From Ailurus styani (Eukaryota; Chordata; Mammalia; Carnivora; Ailuridae): a DNA stretch of 64,000 nucleotides. The translations under genes were made by a program, and so were the position numbers. The notes under the pieces are model-generated. The model was not told where the DNA came from. It did not search any database and worked only from the letters and a program-made list of their open reading frames with translations. Below are positions 22,940-33,381 of the stretch, one piece after another (the first letter of the stretch is position 1; every line of letters starts with the position of its first letter). The stretch covers positions 6,529,936 through 6,593,935 of the forward strand of contig LNAC01000018.1 in NCBI GenBank assembly GCA_002007465.1. The letters run 5' to 3'.

Positions 22940-24570
22940 AGAGTGTTAGGGAATAAATGCCAGAATACATATTACTCCAAGATGATGAATTAGTTAAGGA
23001 CTCACAAATTCACTAATCATTTAATCACTGAAACAGGCGGGCAAGAACAAGATCAAGCTCAGTACAGTAAGAAATTATATCAAGAATGGATGCCGACAGG
23101 TTAAAATGGGAGGCTCACATGAAATGGGTTCAATTCACAAAATATGGACAGAAAAAAAAAACCACATAAAGTTGTAAAACTAGCTTTATTGGTTCTACGA
23201 ATTCAAGCACATGACTAGCCACCCTCATAAAGCAATGTCGGAGAAACACTTTGTTGTAAGATGCAAAAGTCACCATCCTTCTGGGAGAGAAATGACCCCA
23301 TCCTTATACCTAGACATACTAGTTTGTTGTTGCTATCAATAAAAGTCTCTTAGTTATGTTCCATTTTACTTTAAGTTCCTCAAGAGATACTCAATTTTCT
23401 GCACTCTTTTCCACAGTCAAGTGGACTCCCTGACTGACAAAGGCAAGACTGACTCACAACAGGATATCTGCCACTTGCATAAACTCTCTTCCTTTTTTAG
23501 ATGCTTGTGCCCAGTGAGGCCATCTTTAAATCTGATGTGAGTTTACCTTAAAAAAGCCAGTAGTGTGCTGTCCACTTAGTATCCCTGAAGTTTACTACAG
23601 ATGAGCAAGAGCATCATTCCTCATAAGATACAATTTTCCTAGTATTTACTTTGGTCATTTTTTTCAAATCTCTTGGGGGAAAATGATTAAAAGTTACAGT
23701 TTTAGCACCACAGCCATAGCTACGATTATAGCTAATGAACCCCCCCAATCAATTTGAAAAGCAATTTGATACACCTTATTTGTTTTTCCATACTCAACAT
23801 TCACTGTGGAAGATAAATTCTTAGATGAGAGGTAATTTATACAAGTTTCTGCACCCTCATAAAAAAATGCAACACTGCATTGTAAAACCAATTAACCAGT
23901 TAATCTTTAAAGGCTTCATGCAGAAAAAAAATAATCTGACTTTACAAAGTCAAGCAAAGCATCAAACCTCTGAGAGCTCCAAGAAACTGCAGTTATTTCT
24001 ATTCCTAACCCTCGAGTACTTTTTTCTTTGTGGCGTTGCCCAGGTTTTTCTCCAAGGACGTAATCACCATTTAAGAAGTAACCTGTCAAAAGTGTTAAGG
24101 CATTCTCCAAACTATCTTCCCAGCTTCAAACCACAATGAAAAATGTCACAACCTAAATCGTACCATTGCTCTTTTCCTTTATTTCAACTGAACTTAAGGT
24201 TTTTGAAATGCAAAATTCAAATTTTACTCTACACCTCAAGCTACCATTGATCATCTCAAAGCTAATAAACAAAGACTCTAGCGGCGGCACCAGGACCCTA
24301 CCAGGAAGTAATCAAAGCAGTGTGGCTGGTGCGATCCTAAGTCGCTAGAGCAGACAATAAGAGGGCACTGGGGCTTCCAAAGAGCCCAGCAGAAGGAGTT
24401 AAGATGCCGAAATAACGCAAAAGCACTAGATAAACCTAATAACTGTTCTACAGCACCTGAACTTGGGAATCCTAACCCAATTTCAGACAACCCAAAAGAT
24501 CTGAAAGGCAACTCGAGCCGCCCCTCCAAACCAGCTGCTGGCTCAGCCTCCTGAGCTTTTTAGCCTGCAG
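22940..24570. other. Promoter-flanking unique sequence
   Basis: No SINE, no recognised repeat and no identified exon. The sequence becomes steadily more GC- and CpG-containing from about 24,270. A perfect 8-bp inverted repeat, CTCTAGCG (24276-24283) and CGCTAGAG (24343-24350), lies at the edge of the CpG island. Frames of 60-104 codons have no recognisable content. Confidence 0.45.
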
Positions 24571-24574
24571 CCTG

Positions 24575-25640
24575 TTTTCAAACTTCACCCTCCCTGGCTG
24601 ATGAAAGACTCGGACCTCCGCCGCCCGAGTTCCGAATTCCGAGCGCCTCTCGGGGCTGAGGGTTCCCACCTGGCGTGGATCGCGCTGCCGGAGCCGGCCG
24701 GGAAGCGAAGGGAAACGAAAGGAAGCGGGGCCGAGGAAGCGGCGAAGGGCCCCAGCGCGCCCCGCAGCCCAGACAAAGCTGCGCCGGGAGAGTGGCGCTT
24801 TTCTCCTGAGTCCGAGGAGGGACACAACCCGGGCCCCGCCACACGTGCGGCCGCATCGTGGGGGCCGGACACCCGCCCCCACAGCCCCGCACCCGCACCG
24901 CGGGTGCGCACAGCCCCCCAGCAGGGCGGGGCGGGGGGCCAGCTGCTGACCAGGGTCCCCGCCCGCCGCTACCCCCCTGCGCTCGTGGCCCCCCCCNNNN
25001 NNNNNNNNNNNNNNNNNNNNNNNNNNNNNNNNNNNNNNNNNNNNNNNNNNNNNNNNNNNNNNNNNNNNNNNNNNNNNNNNNNNNNNNNNNNNNNNNNNNN
25101 NNNNNNNNNNNNNNNNNNNNNNNNNNNNNNNNNNNNNNNNNNNNNNNNNNNNNNNNNNNNNNNNNNNNNNNNNNNNNNNNNNNNNNNNNNNNNNNNNNNN
25201 NNNNNNNNNNNNNNNNNNNNNNNNNNNNNNNNNNNNNNNNNNNNNNNNNNNNNNNNNNNNNNNNNNNNNNNNNNNNNNNNNNNNNNNNNNNNNNNNNNNN
25301 NNNNNNNNNNNNNNNNNNNNNNNNNNNNNNNNNNNNNNNNNNNNNNNNNNNNNNNNNNNNNNNNNNNNNNNNNNNNNNNNNNNNNNNNNNNNNNNNNNNN
25401 NNNNNNNNNNNNNNNNNNNNNNNNNNNNNNNNNNNNNNNNNNNNNNNNNNCCCCTCCCTCCGGGTGGGGTCCCGGAGCTTGCGGGCTGGTGGCCCAGAGA
25501 TTCAGGCTTGTTCGAGAGTGACTCCCCAACTCCGCCGTACGGGGCGGCCGCGGCTTCTCCCTCCACGCCCCCCACCGGTAAGGGTGGGGCGCCAAGCCCC
25601 GGCACGCGGGGCAGGTCCGCTGCATTTACCGCGGCGGAGG
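24575..25640. promoter_or_regulatory. CpG island, probable promoter (with assembly gap)
   Basis: Dense CpG starts near 24,600 and runs to about 25,640 across a 454-N gap. Visible sites include overlapping GC boxes (GGGCGGGGC, 24924-24932, and GGGGCGGGG just after), an E-box CACGTG (24842-24847), two NotI-type GCGGCCGC sites (24847-24854, 25544-25551), and an IRF-type core AAACGAAA (24713-24720). Consensus-like donor sites occur on both strands: minus CCAG|GTGGGAA at 24670/24669 and plus ACCG|GTAAGGG at 25577/25578. It is therefore probably the start of a gene, but direction and identity are not decided. The long open frames here read through N bases and are not evidence of coding. Confidence 0.85.
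24997..25450. other. Assembly gap (454 N) inside the CpG island
   Basis: Runs of N flanked by C-rich sequence ('ggccccccc' before, 'cccctccctccggg' after). Probably GC-rich sequence that failed to assemble; it may hold the first exon or transcription start. Confidence 0.98.
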
Positions 25641-25764
25641 GAGTGCTCTCAGAGAAGACTGATCCTGCATGTGGTGTGGTGGTCTGACGACACTGTGGTA
25701 GAAAAGCTAGCCACTCAGGAAAGTGTGAAGAAGAAAATAAAACCACTCGGGCACACAAGCATTA

Positions 25765-25855
25765 TAGGTCCCATTTTACACAGGAAGACATAAGCTCAAA
25801 GAGGTTAAGGTACTGGCTCCCGGTGGCCCAGCGGGCGGCGTCGGACCCAGAGCAG
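25765..25855 (+). repeat. MIR fossil, partial
   Basis: 'cccattttacacaggaagac', 'ataagctcaaagaggttaag' and 'gtactggctc' match the middle of MIR. It abuts the CpG island. Confidence 0.65.
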
Positions 25856-26119
25856 TCCCGATTTAGTGTTACGCTCCCTGCGACAGGTGCGATACTGACT
25901 CACTTACAGGTCCTGAACACGTGGCCTTTAGCCAGCCAGCTGGGTACTGTGTGGCTGGGCCCTCGGGGGCGCCCACGAACCTGGGATCAAATCTTGTCAC
26001 TGTGACTCACCATCTGCATGTGGTTGGACTTTCAGACCTCACTCACCTGTGGTTCTAGTGAGATCGATGTAAGCGGGGTTTGCTGAGCGCGGGGTCCCAA
26101 TTACCAGATGATAAAAAGG

Positions 26120-26285
26120 GAAGGGATCTAACATGTGTTAAACACCCACTACTGTCTTCTAGCCAAGCACTTTACACACAATATCTCATTTAAACCTTGC
26201 ACCACACTGCCAGCTGCTGTTGCCATACTCTTTTTGGCCTGAGGGAAACCGAATTTGTAATTGGTTAATCCGTGCGGGGACTGGA
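26120..26285 (+). repeat. MIR fossil
   Basis: 'acatgtgttaaacacccact' followed by 'caagcactttacacacaata' and 'tctcatttaaaccttgcacc' fits plus-strand MIR. Confidence 0.7.
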
Positions 26286-26289
26286 TCCT

Positions 26290-26860
26290 CGGCTCTTTGA
26301 CCTCTTTATGGAAAAGAGGACAGGGCAAGCCTCAAGGGGCCTCTGGGGCAGGCATTCGATCTCTCTGGGGAAGGGCCTTGAGGACGCCCGGGGCTCTTAT
26401 CAATTTTGCCTCAAAGTTGGGGCTTCTTGTAAAACCCGGCGAAGGAGCTGGAGGGCCAGGAGGCGAGCAAGGGGAGGGGGGAGGCTGATGTGGCAATCCC
26501 GCGGGCAGGGCGAAACGGGGAAGGAAGGTCAGGAAATGATTAACCCGGCGGGGCAGGGCTGGGTAGTGGTTAGAGCAGGGCCCCCCTCCGCAGCGCAGTC
26601 CTGGAGGAGCCCAGGGACGCCCTCCGGGGCACTTCTCACCCCTTCTCACGCCCCCTCTCCCTCCCAACACACACCCTCCGCCACCATTCACTTTCTTCCG
26701 CACGCTCCCCTTCGACTTGAGGGCTTGACGTTCAGTCACCCGGGGCATCTCTGCCCACCCTTTTCCCCGGTAATATTTTGGAATTAAAGCTCTTTTCTCT
26801 CTTTCCAAGTTTTACTTGATCGCTTTTAGAGCAAGCCCCGGTCTGGAAATTTTAGTACAG
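26290..26860. other. GC-rich CpG-shore sequence
   Basis: Moderately CpG-containing, purine-rich (26420-26530) then pyrimidine-rich (26620-26770). Overlapping frames of 171 codons plus (26272-26787) and 158 codons minus (26332-26808) are Gly/Arg/Pro-rich composition frames without recognised domains. Confidence 0.45.
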
Positions 26861-26864
26861 TGAG

Positions 26865-27290
26865 GAGTTGTGGAAAGTGCAGCTGCTCAAATCTTAGCTC
26901 TGTTGCCTACTTGATGGCCAACTTTAGCAAGTGTCTCTAGTCCTCCCAGGCTTTTTTTCCTTTTTTTTTTTTAACCTGTAAAACTGAAAAAAAAATAATT
27001 CTTTTTTTTAAAAGATTTTATTTATTTTGACAGAGAGAGATCACAAGTAGGCAGAGAGGCAGGCAGAGAGAGAGGAGGAAGCAGGCTCCCCGCTAAGCAG
27101 GGAGCCCGATGCGGGCCTCCATCCTAGGACCCTGAGATCATGACCTGAGCTGAAGGCAGAGGCTTTAACCCACTGAGGCACCCAGGTGCCCTGGAAAAAT
27201 AATTCTTATCTTACAAGGAAGATGGGAGAATTCATGAGAATTGCCACTACTTTGTAGATACCCAATAATTTATAAAGCCTTTTTTTTTTT
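26865..27290 (-). repeat. MIR fossil split by a SINE
   Basis: 'ctcaaatcttagctctgttg', 'taacctgtaaaactgaaaa' then, after the SINE, 'aattcttatcttacaaggaa' and 'tttgtagatacccaataat' give a reverse MIR interrupted at 27004-27194. Confidence 0.65.
27004..27194 (-). mobile_element. Can-SINE, type A, in MIR
   Basis: Minus-strand SINEC with 'gatcacaagtaggcagagag'. Exact duplication AAAAATAATTCTT at 26991-27003 and 27195-27207. It is the only Can-SINE between 17.8 and 33.4 kb. Confidence 0.96.
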
Positions 27291-27539
27291 TTACTAGCCC
27301 GTGAGGGCATAATACCCTAGGAAAGGAGTGAATAATCAATAGATCAGATCTTTGCTCAATCTGACCTTCCAGCCCTCTCCAGTTCTTCTTCCTAAGGCCC
27401 GGCTAGACCAACCTCCGGTTCTCTCTAGACAACTACCCCCCATTTAGTATCCATACCCTCTCATTTAGCCATGGAGCATGTGGTGACCCATGTCGTCTTC
27501 CATAAACAACATGTAATGCTTCTTCTTCCACCCTCGGAG

Positions 27540-27825
27540 AGACTCAGTTTCCTTGTCCTCTGGACCTCAGCTTAAACATCACTTCCTCAGGGAGGCCTTT
27601 CCTGATCCTACTCCACCCCCAGGTTACCTCCAGATATGTGATGCCTTTGTCTGTCCTCATACTCTGCCTTTTTAAAACACTTTCCATGCATGTAATTATT
27701 TGTTTACTGTCTCTCTCCCCCTTGGAGGTCCATAAGGGTAGCAAACAAGTCTGTATGGTTTCCTGACATAACTGTGGAACATGGAGGATGTCCAATAAAC
27801 AAGTGTTCAATAATGAACGAGTGAT
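27540..27825 (+). repeat. L2 LINE 3' end
   Basis: 'cttaaacatcacttcctcag', 'ggaggcctttcctgatccta', 'tccaataaacaagtgttcaa' and 'taatgaacgagtga' follow the plus-strand L2 3' end. Confidence 0.75.
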
Positions 27826-28265
27826 TGATTAGCCATGTCTACCATGAGCAGGAGCACAGATAGTGGCCAAGTATATGTCAGGTATTTGCTCCTCCCCCTC
27901 AACCCCCAGGTAATCTCTAAATTTCCTTTTGGCTCTGAGTTTATCATTTTAACACATTAGGAATGTAAAAGCACCTGAGGTGTAAACTGCTAAAAAAAAA
28001 AAAGGAGAAGATTTTCATTAGCGTCTTCTCCCAACCAGTATTAAAAACTCCTCCCAGCAGGGGCCCTAATTTAGTCATCACTGACTGCTAAAGTCCCCAG
28101 AGGGCTAACTATGACTTTCAAACAGTCCAGAGAAGCAGGGCAAAAATCAGAAAGGCCCTCGTGGGGCTTTCAGTAGATTTCCCTAAAACTAGAGAGAGAA
28201 CTTTCCTGTGTCTCTGAAAGTTTTCATAATTAAAACAAAACAAAACAAAAAACCCCACAAACTTT
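27826..28265. other. Unique sequence, no gene seen
   Basis: No recognised element apart from an AAAAC run at about 28231-28250. It leads into the second CpG cluster. Confidence 0.45.
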
Positions 28266-28269
28266 TTTG

Positions 28270-28610
28270 GGAGAAAAAAAAAAACCTTCGCGGTGAGCAA
28301 ATGTGTCAAACTCGGGGAAGACCACGGAGCACACCGGGAAATCCGCTTTCTCTGTCCCTAATCTCTTTGGCTACGTATAAAAACAACGTTCGCTTTTTGT
28401 TCTTGGCTCCGCTGAGGAGCTCTGATACCGCTTAGAGCCCTAGTGGTGACCCGCCAACCTCCAGCTCTGGGCCGCGAGGATTCCCTACCAGCTTCCTCCA
28501 ACCCCCGCCGGGAGGCCTGGACGGAGGATGGGAGCGCTCCTGCCAGAAGCGGCGGGTGTGTTTTCAAAGTTTGCACCTTTCAGAGGACCGGAAGAGACGA
28601 TTTCGACCAT
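28270..28610. promoter_or_regulatory. Second CpG cluster with a TATA-like box
   Basis: CpGs recur every 10-20 bp (for example ttcgcgg, ccgcgagg, cccgccggg, agcggcgg), unlike sequence on either side. A TATA-like box TATAAAAA lies at 28376-28383, and GC-rich sequence follows about 35-60 bp downstream. It may be a minor promoter or enhancer. No exon can be assigned. Confidence 0.5.
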
Positions 28611-28674
28611 GCTATCAAATGTTTCCCTTCTAAAAGATATATATATATATAAAGGGGGGGGGGTGCCGAGAGGG

Positions 28675-28701
28675 GACGTCATACGTTGCCATGGGGACAA
28701 C
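28675..28701 (-). promoter_or_regulatory. CRE plus X-box-like composite
   Basis: Read on the minus strand, GGCAACGTATGACGTC joins an RFX-type GGCAAC half-site to a TGACGTC CRE core at 3-bp spacing. On the plus strand, GTTGCCATGGGGACAAC (28685-28701) is an imperfect X-box palindrome. A G10 run and (TA)n lie beside it. Binding is inferred from motif only. Confidence 0.4.
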
Positions 28702-28873
28702 AATTAGGAAAGGTCTCAAGGCTGCTGTGACCTTCTCCTAGCCTTATACACGATCCTTGCAGCAGAATCCGAGGTCCCGAAGCAAGGATTACAAACTGAC
28801 CAGGCCGTGGGCAAGACTTAGCTCTGACTGTCCCCACGCAGGCGAGGCTTATTGGAAACACCCAGAGAGCTGA

Positions 28874-28887
28874 GTTAATTATTTACC
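28874..28887. promoter_or_regulatory. HNF1-like site
   Basis: GTTAATTATTTAC matches the HNF1 consensus GTTAATNATTAAC at 12 of 13 positions. It lies 170 bp from the CRE/X-box composite. Confidence 0.4.
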
Positions 28888-29280
28888 CCAGAGATTTTTT
28901 TCTAGGAGCAAAGCCTCCTTGGGAAACCAAAGTTAGATCTAGAGAAGGCTCCATGAATATTCCGGGGTGGGGGGGGGAGGAGGAACAGTGCCTCAGGGAC
29001 TGTCTTATCACCTGGTTTAATTTTTCAAGAAGCACTAATCTGATACTTCCTCGCTTGCTTACTTGTTTATCTACCCCAGTACCTTTCATTAGAACAGAGA
29101 CCTTTCCAGTCCTGTTCACTGCCTGACTTCCAGCTCCTGGAATTCTGCGTGGTAATCCGCAGGTCCTCCGGAACTTTTTGAATGACTGAATGAAGGGAGG
29201 TGGGCGTGGCCGTGAGCCAGCAAGGGCTCTCCTAGGCTCTCAGGAATCCTAGCAGCCTCATTCTCCCATTTCTTCCCATT
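28888..29280. other. Unique sequence with a G-run
   Basis: A G-rich run at about 28964-28980. No exon recognised. Confidence 0.4.
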
Positions 29281-29760
29281 TACCCCTTTTGCACTATCGC
29301 CCTGCCCAAAATTCTTCAGTGGCTCCCCATCTCTGGCAAGATAAAATCAATCGAAAACCCACCTGCCGTCACAGTCACCTGTCCCTTCTCCTTTGTAAAG
29401 CTTATTTACTTACTTATACATACATACTGTTCCAGCAGTACCGAAAATAGCTCCTTCATTATAGAAAACGTGCTTTCTTACACTTCTGTGTCCTTCCCCA
29501 CCTGTTTGCCTTCTACCAGACCAGCTCCTACTCCTTCCCCATGAAGCACAGAACCTCAAGGAAGTCCTCCATCACTCACCTAAGCAGACTTCTAAGCCCC
29601 CACCCCCAACCCCACCATCCATTCTGTCCAGTAAACTTGTCACATAGGTTACTTGCTGTTTATCACCCAGTCTCCATTTGGGAACAGATGCTTTTCTGTA
29701 TCTCTATACTTCGCACTTCGTTCAGCAATTGCAGAGATTAAGAAAAGATCATATCTGTTA
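29280..29760 (+). repeat. L2 LINE fragment
   Basis: 'attcttcagtggctccccat', 'ctctggcaagataaaatc', and '...ctcaaggaagtcctccatca' resemble the pyrimidine-rich L2 3' region. Diverged. Confidence 0.6.
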
Positions 29761-29839
29761 GTTAAATGTTGAAAATGCCCCTTTTGAGAGTGATTATATC
29801 ATTACATGAAATAATTGCAATTATGTGACAACAGAAACT

Positions 29840-30060
29840 TAACTTCTGTTGTGTCCCTACCGGGTGCCAAATACCATATCAAGTTGTTTTCATTTCTTCT
29901 TTAATCCCCACAACAAACCTGAGAGGTAGGTATTATCATTTTCATTTAGATGATGAAAGAACGGAAGCTCAAAGAAGGTGAAATAAGTGCACAATTTTAC
30001 ACAATTAGTACTAAGTCTTTTGTCAAAGGTGGTAGAATTTCACCCCCATATACTTGGTCA
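29840..30060 (+). repeat. MIR fossil
   Basis: 'ctaccgggtgccaaatacca', 'gagaggtaggtattatcatt' and 'gaaagaacggaagctcaaag' fit plus-strand MIR. Confidence 0.75.
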
Positions 30061-30369
30061 GTTAAAGGATTTTGCAGTATTATGTGGGGGTAGCTGAAGT
30101 TCCTAATAACAAAGTCTCTTAGGCACCACAGGACACAGAATAGCCTTCTGAGTACCTAAAGAAAGAATCACTTCCTACCATTGTAATAATCATTACATCA
30201 TCAACATCTTTATTTGTATTGCTTTTCACGCTTTCTTCTTTATCCTCAAAATGGGAACTTCATAGCAGTTTCGGGAAGGTGATGAGAAGGTTCTCTCTTG
30301 TTTATAAAGACCCACTTGCGGATAAAGCACTGAACGATTAAACAAAAACAGTATGGCCCTAGCACCAAA

Positions 30370-30505
30370 CAACCATGACAGCGAAGGAATTCCTTCTGTC
30401 TCTACGCCTTAGTCTCCCATCTGTAAAATCAGGGAGTTGAATTAGACGATCCCCAAGGGCCTTTCCAGAGTGAGCATCCTGTGATTCTGTGATAGCTCGT
30501 GGCCA
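30370..30505 (-). repeat. MIR-like fossil
   Basis: 'cccatctgtaaaatcaggga', 'gttgaattagacgatcccca' and 'ttccagagtgagcatcctgt' resemble the reverse of an MIR-class SINE. Confidence 0.6.
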
Positions 30506-30509
30506 CGCA

Positions 30510-31267
30510 GGGACACAGGCAGAGGCAGGATGATCCTTGTATCCTGAGGCAGAGACTGCTGACTGTTCACCCCAGACCTGCTTTTTTTCCTACTGGGTTC
30601 ACAACTAGACATTTCTCAGCTTCCCTCGGGACTAGGTGTAGCCATTTTTAGTCAATGGAGTCTGAGCAGAAATCGCGAGGATCAGCCTTGGCCGGCAGTG
30701 TGGACAGCTGCCCAAGACAAAAATACTTCAGTGTCCAGTTTTGTTTATCAACACTGGAGGAAGTGGGGGAAATATATTAGGTCAGATCGGGAAAGAAATG
30801 TGGGTCTCCTCAGCTTCCAGTCTGTTCTGTGTTCTCTCTTCAACCATCCATTCACTTGTTTAACAAATCTTGTTTGTGCTCCTGCTCCATGCCAGGCTCT
30901 GAAGGGGCCTGGTGCCAGGTGGGTTCCTCCTCTACTAAGATCTCTTCGCCACTATCAAGATGGAAACTGTTGTGGATCACTCCTTTCCCCTTGCTTGTTC
31001 ATTGCCTTACTGGACATCAGAGGCTTTGAGTTTCAAAGTGCTGTCTAGACAGGGATCTTTAAGCCTTCTAATTGTGAAAATGGATTTACATGTAAAGGGC
31101 CTGTCTTGGTGCTTGGCATAAAGTGTATCTTCAATAAATTTTCATTTTCTTGATAGCTTGTTAAATAGGATGGAAGTGGAAGATAGAGGATGATGGCTTG
31201 AATCATTGATTCTAGTACAGTTGGTGCAGAAGGTTAGATTTTTGTTCTTTTAAACGGATCTGTGCCA
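30510..31267. other. Unique sequence with weak L2 text
   Basis: A 116-codon frame (30698-31048) has no recognised domain. 'aaagggcctgtcttggtgct' and 'atcttcaataaattttc' near 31.1 kb look like the extreme end of an L2. Confidence 0.4.
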
Positions 31268-31580
31268 GACCATTCAATAAATATTCAATAAATACTGATG
31301 CTCAAGGCTCGTGGGATACAAAAGTGATGCTCAAGGCACATGGGCTACACAAAGTCTCACCCTTAAAGGGATGAGGAAGGGCAAGAGAAAAAGAACAGCA
31401 AGCAGGCAATTGCAACACAGTGTGATAAGTGCTAGGAGGGGAAGTACAGGATGTTGCTTAGCCACAAACAAGGGGCAACTAACCCAAACTGGTGGGGGGG
31501 GGGAGGAAGCATCAGGCAGGGCTTCCTGGAGGAAGTGACATATGACCTGAGACTTGACTGATAGCAGGTAAAGTGTGGTG
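31268..31580 (+). repeat. Ancient LINE (L2/CR1-like) fragment
   Basis: Starts 'attcaataaatattcaataa' and includes 'gataagtgctaggaggggaa' and 'gggcttcctggaggaagtga', text common to old mammalian L2-like repeats. Family uncertain. Confidence 0.5.
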
Positions 31581-31854
31581 GAGGGGGGTTAGCAAGCGCT
31601 GAGACTTGGAGAGAATCTGAACCTGCCAGTCTGGCTGGAGAGTCATGTGGAAGGAGATAGAAAGATGAAAGATGAGGCTGGGAAGTATGCAGAAGACAGA
31701 CAGTGTAGGGCTGCTGACTCCCCAAAACAGAGAACTGCCAACATAGAGAAGTCTGGGACCCCAGGACTCTGGCTTCTTTCAGGATTGCACTTTTCTAGGT
31801 CCTAGGAAAGGGGATAAGGGTGCAAAGATGCAGAAAGAGATAAGATAGTAAAGA

Positions 31855-31960
31855 AAGACACTAACAGTTATTAAACACCTATAAGATGTTGAACTTCGTT
31901 AGTCACATGGAAAATGCAAACTAAAACCACAGCGCATACCTACCTAGAAACAAAGAGGCA
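31855..31960 (+). mobile_element. L1 ORF2-region fragment
   Basis: 'gatgttgaacttcgttagtc', 'acatggaaaatgcaaactaa' and 'aaccacagcgcataccta' match a much-used segment of L1 ORF2. Short and non-coding now. Confidence 0.6.
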
Positions 31961-32224
31961 AGCATTAGAATGCAGATGTGACTCCCCCTACCCTAGTCAT
32001 GAAGGGAGACTGTGCCAAGGAGGAGCTTAGAACCCACTGGAGAGGCACATATACTTTAAGAAGTAGAAGTTTGATGGGGAAAAGAATCCTAGGCTTGGAG
32101 AACCTCCCTCTCTGTTTTCTCCTCTTCTTTCCTAACCTTAATCAGACCTGACAATTCATCTCTCTGGAATATTCAGCTAACCAGAAAATGAGATTCTCGA
32201 AATCCAGAACATAGTCCCCGGCCT

Positions 32225-32375
32225 TTCTGTGGAGTACCTGATGCACTGGAAAGAAGCAAGCTTTGGGGCCAGGCTAGGATCCTGCTTCTGCCACTGGCCT
32301 GCTGTGTGACCTTAGGCCAGCGGCCTCATCTCTCCGGAGCCTCTGTCTATGCAATGGGAATAACAGTTGCTTCCA
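32225..32375 (-). repeat. MIR fossil
   Basis: 'ggatcctgcttctgccactg', 'gctgtgtgaccttaggccag' and 'tctatgcaatgggaataaca' are reverse MIR text. Confidence 0.75.
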
Positions 32376-32507
32376 AATTGGTGACTTGCCTACTTAATTC
32401 TCCATCTCCCTTGGCCAGATACTTCATGTTTGGAAAGAGAGAACAGGGATTCAGGTGTTATGATCAGAACCATTTTTCTGAAGTTGCCAACACCCATAGC
32501 TTCTGCA

Positions 32508-32560
32508 TTTATGTAATTACACATCAAAGGTTATGAGCATATTTTATAATTACATCGTCT
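32508..32560. promoter_or_regulatory. Candidate homeodomain/TCF enhancer cluster
   Basis: TGTAATTACA (homeodomain palindrome) is followed by CATCAAAGG (TCF/LEF type) and then TATAATTACA within about 40 bp, in otherwise non-repetitive sequence. Motif-only evidence. Confidence 0.3.
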
Positions 32561-33224
32561 AGAAAGCTCTGCTGTGGCCGATCTGGCTATAAATTGGCAG
32601 AAGCCGGGGGGGGGGAGGTATTTAACATTATTATCTAAAGAACAATGATGGGAAAGTAGGGAAAGGGCCTTAGAGACTTCTTGGCCATTCTCAGTTACCT
32701 GTGGAGTGGCTGGTACTTTGAGGCTAGAAATGGAGATCATCAACAGCAAGGCTTCACAGAAAATTACCCTTCTTAAGAGCCCTTTGGGGAAAAGTGATGA
32801 GAGAGCTGGAAAGGTCAGGAGTTCCGCAGAGGAGGAAACTGCTCCCAGAGAGGCGTCGTGTTTGTCCGGGACCCTGGAGAGTCCTCTGGTTGGCTCCTAC
32901 CACCACAGGGCTCCACGCTCACTGAAGTCTGTGTAGAGCCAAGCTGGAGAAGAGGGTTTTCATGCACTTCGTGTGGCCTTTCCCCGGCTCAGGATGTTGG
33001 CTCTACTGGGGAAAGAGATGGCTACAGAGCGAAAAACACTGGAGACAGCGGGCAGGATAGCAGGCTCCTCCACAAATAACTTCCAGACTCAAGCCAGGGA
33101 GCCCTCTGAAGGCAGCAGTAGCCCAGCATCAAGTCCCTGGCGTCTGTGAGGCACTCAGGGAATTACATGGCTGGTAAATCAGCGTGTGTTAAGCAGTGAG
33201 AAGCTCAATCTAAAGCTTATTCTG

Positions 33225-33381
33225 GGAGGACATACAAGAAATTGGTAACAGCTGTTGGCTCTGGGGAGGGAGGCTGGGTGGGAGAAGCAGAGGGAGGGAG
33301 GGCAATTCATTTTTCACTGTACACCCTTTTCTTTCTTTGGAGTTTTGTACTACTGGTTATCAAAAAGGCAAGTTAAATTTA
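33225..33381 (+). mobile_element. Old L1 3'-end fragment
   Basis: 'aagaaattggtaacagctgt', 'tggctctggggagggaggct' and 'tttttcactgtacacccttt' follow the 3' region of old L1s. Confidence 0.65.

Larger units (their letters stand above)
31965..33220. other. Unique sequence with MIR and an enhancer-like cluster
   Basis: Includes an MIR at 32225-32375, a candidate homeodomain/TCF cluster at 32508-32560 and a G10 run at about 32607. Frames of 72-76 codons are unremarkable. Confidence 0.4.

Noticed and set aside
24472..25793. Open frames of 218-428 codons across the CpG island on both strands
   Set aside because: They read through 454 N bases as unknown residues and are Gly/Arg/Pro composition frames either side; no domain or conserved start.
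26272..26808. 171-codon plus and 158-codon minus frames
   Set aside because: Overlap on opposite strands in GC-rich sequence, include MIR text at the left edge, and show no recognisable protein features.
31494..32616. G-runs as regulatory sites
   Set aside because: Single G9-G10 runs without additional G-tracts nearby; ordinary mononucleotide repeats.
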